Assembly (NCBI GenBank): GCA_041751425.1
Contig: JBGSXL010000029.1
Span: 133,988-197,987, forward strand
Origin: JAVVEG01 sp041751425
Lineage (GTDB): Bacteria; Pseudomonadota; Gammaproteobacteria; Pseudomonadales; Pseudohongiellaceae
Reading direction: 5' to 3'
Length of the DNA stretch: 64,000 bases
Numbering within the stretch: position 1 is the stretch's first letter; each line of letters begins with the position of its first letter. Below the pieces are notes generated by a model. The model did not search any database. It was given only the letters and a program-made list of their open reading frames with translations, and had not been told where the DNA came from. A program made the translations under genes and the position numbers. Below are positions 63,872-64,000 of this stretch, piece after piece.

Positions 63872-64000
63872 TATGGTCAAGCCTCACGAGCAATTAGTAC
63901 TGGTTAGCTCAATGCATCGCTGCACTTACACACCCAGCCTATCAACGTCGTAGTCTTCAACGGCTCTTTAGGGGGATTAAATCCCCAGGGAGATCTCGTC
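63872..64000 (-). rRNA. rrl: 23S ribosomal RNA, 3' end (rest outside window)
   Basis: The complement of the segment 63872-64000 matches the 3' end of gammaproteobacterial 23S rRNA (about 129 nt): GTTGATAGGCTGGGTGTGTA, then GAGCTAACCAGTACTAATT and the end CTCGTGAGGCTTGACC. The 3' end is placed by comparison with E. coli, to within a few bases. Confidence 0.95.

Noticed and set aside
1..64000. Mobile elements, CRISPR arrays or prophage genes
   Set aside because: No transposase, integrase, phage structural gene, inverted terminal repeats or regularly spaced repeats were found.

Overview
The window is chromosomal DNA of a gammaproteobacterium, most likely a free-living aerobic marine or aquatic heterotroph. 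The basis is the ubiquinone pathway (ubiC, ispB, ETF-ubiquinone oxidoreductase), gammaproteobacterial gene sets (rplU-rpmA-obgE-proB, phoBR, ppk/ppx, bfd/bfr, minor pilins), a Na+-translocating oxaloacetate decarboxylase, many TonB/OmpA-type envelope proteins and a lipid/CoA catabolism cluster. I cannot name the genus. No insertion sequence, prophage, CRISPR array or tRNA gene was seen; the rRNA operon end lies at the right edge.

Layout. 1-6 kb: 3' end of an Nramp-type metal transporter, dps, an EamA exporter, rpsT (TTG start), then the minus-strand housekeeping run rplU-rpmA-(terminator)-obgE-proB. 6.3-9.2 kb: ispB and an acyl-CoA synthetase. 9.2-15.3 kb (minus): a transglutaminase-like/TPR lipoprotein, two overlapping exported proteins (one a metalloprotease-like protein whose zinc motif reads HQYSH) and ETF-QO. 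15.5-19.9 kb (plus): TonB-dependent receptor, cupredoxin-like protein, DUF3034 protein and a lipoprotein truncated haemoglobin, with an intrinsic terminator in the leader. 19.9-27 kb: exported methyltransferase, CaiB-type CoA-transferase, nitroreductase, serine hydrolase, DegQ-type protease, CadC-like regulator. 27-36 kb: FAD oxidoreductase, acyl-CoA dehydrogenase, two SDRs, an MDR reductase, a second CaiB protein and ubiC, interrupted by a plus-strand TonB-C protein with a 21-bp tandem repeat. 36-44 kb: ompA, then a phosphate block (phoB-phoR, phoU, ppk, ppx) with two matched PHO-box promoters. 44-47 kb: bfr, bfd behind a Fur-type promoter, and a GT39 glycosyltransferase that probably starts at a non-canonical ATC codon. 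47-54.7 kb: hybrid histidine kinase, ExeA-like ATPase, cysE, PhoH-type ATPase, DUF4136 lipoprotein. 54.6-57.9 kb: oadG-oadA-oadB. 58-63 kb: fimT-pilW-pilX-pilV-pilE, with an oversized PilV and no pilY1. 63.5-64 kb: 5S and the 3' end of 23S rRNA, minus strand.

The most unusual items are the receptor/cupredoxin/DUF3034/globin cassette with its leader terminator, the extended PilV in a cluster without PilY1, the GT39 start, the degenerate HQYSH protein, and the paired PHO-box promoters. All family assignments are by eye from motifs; no database search was possible.
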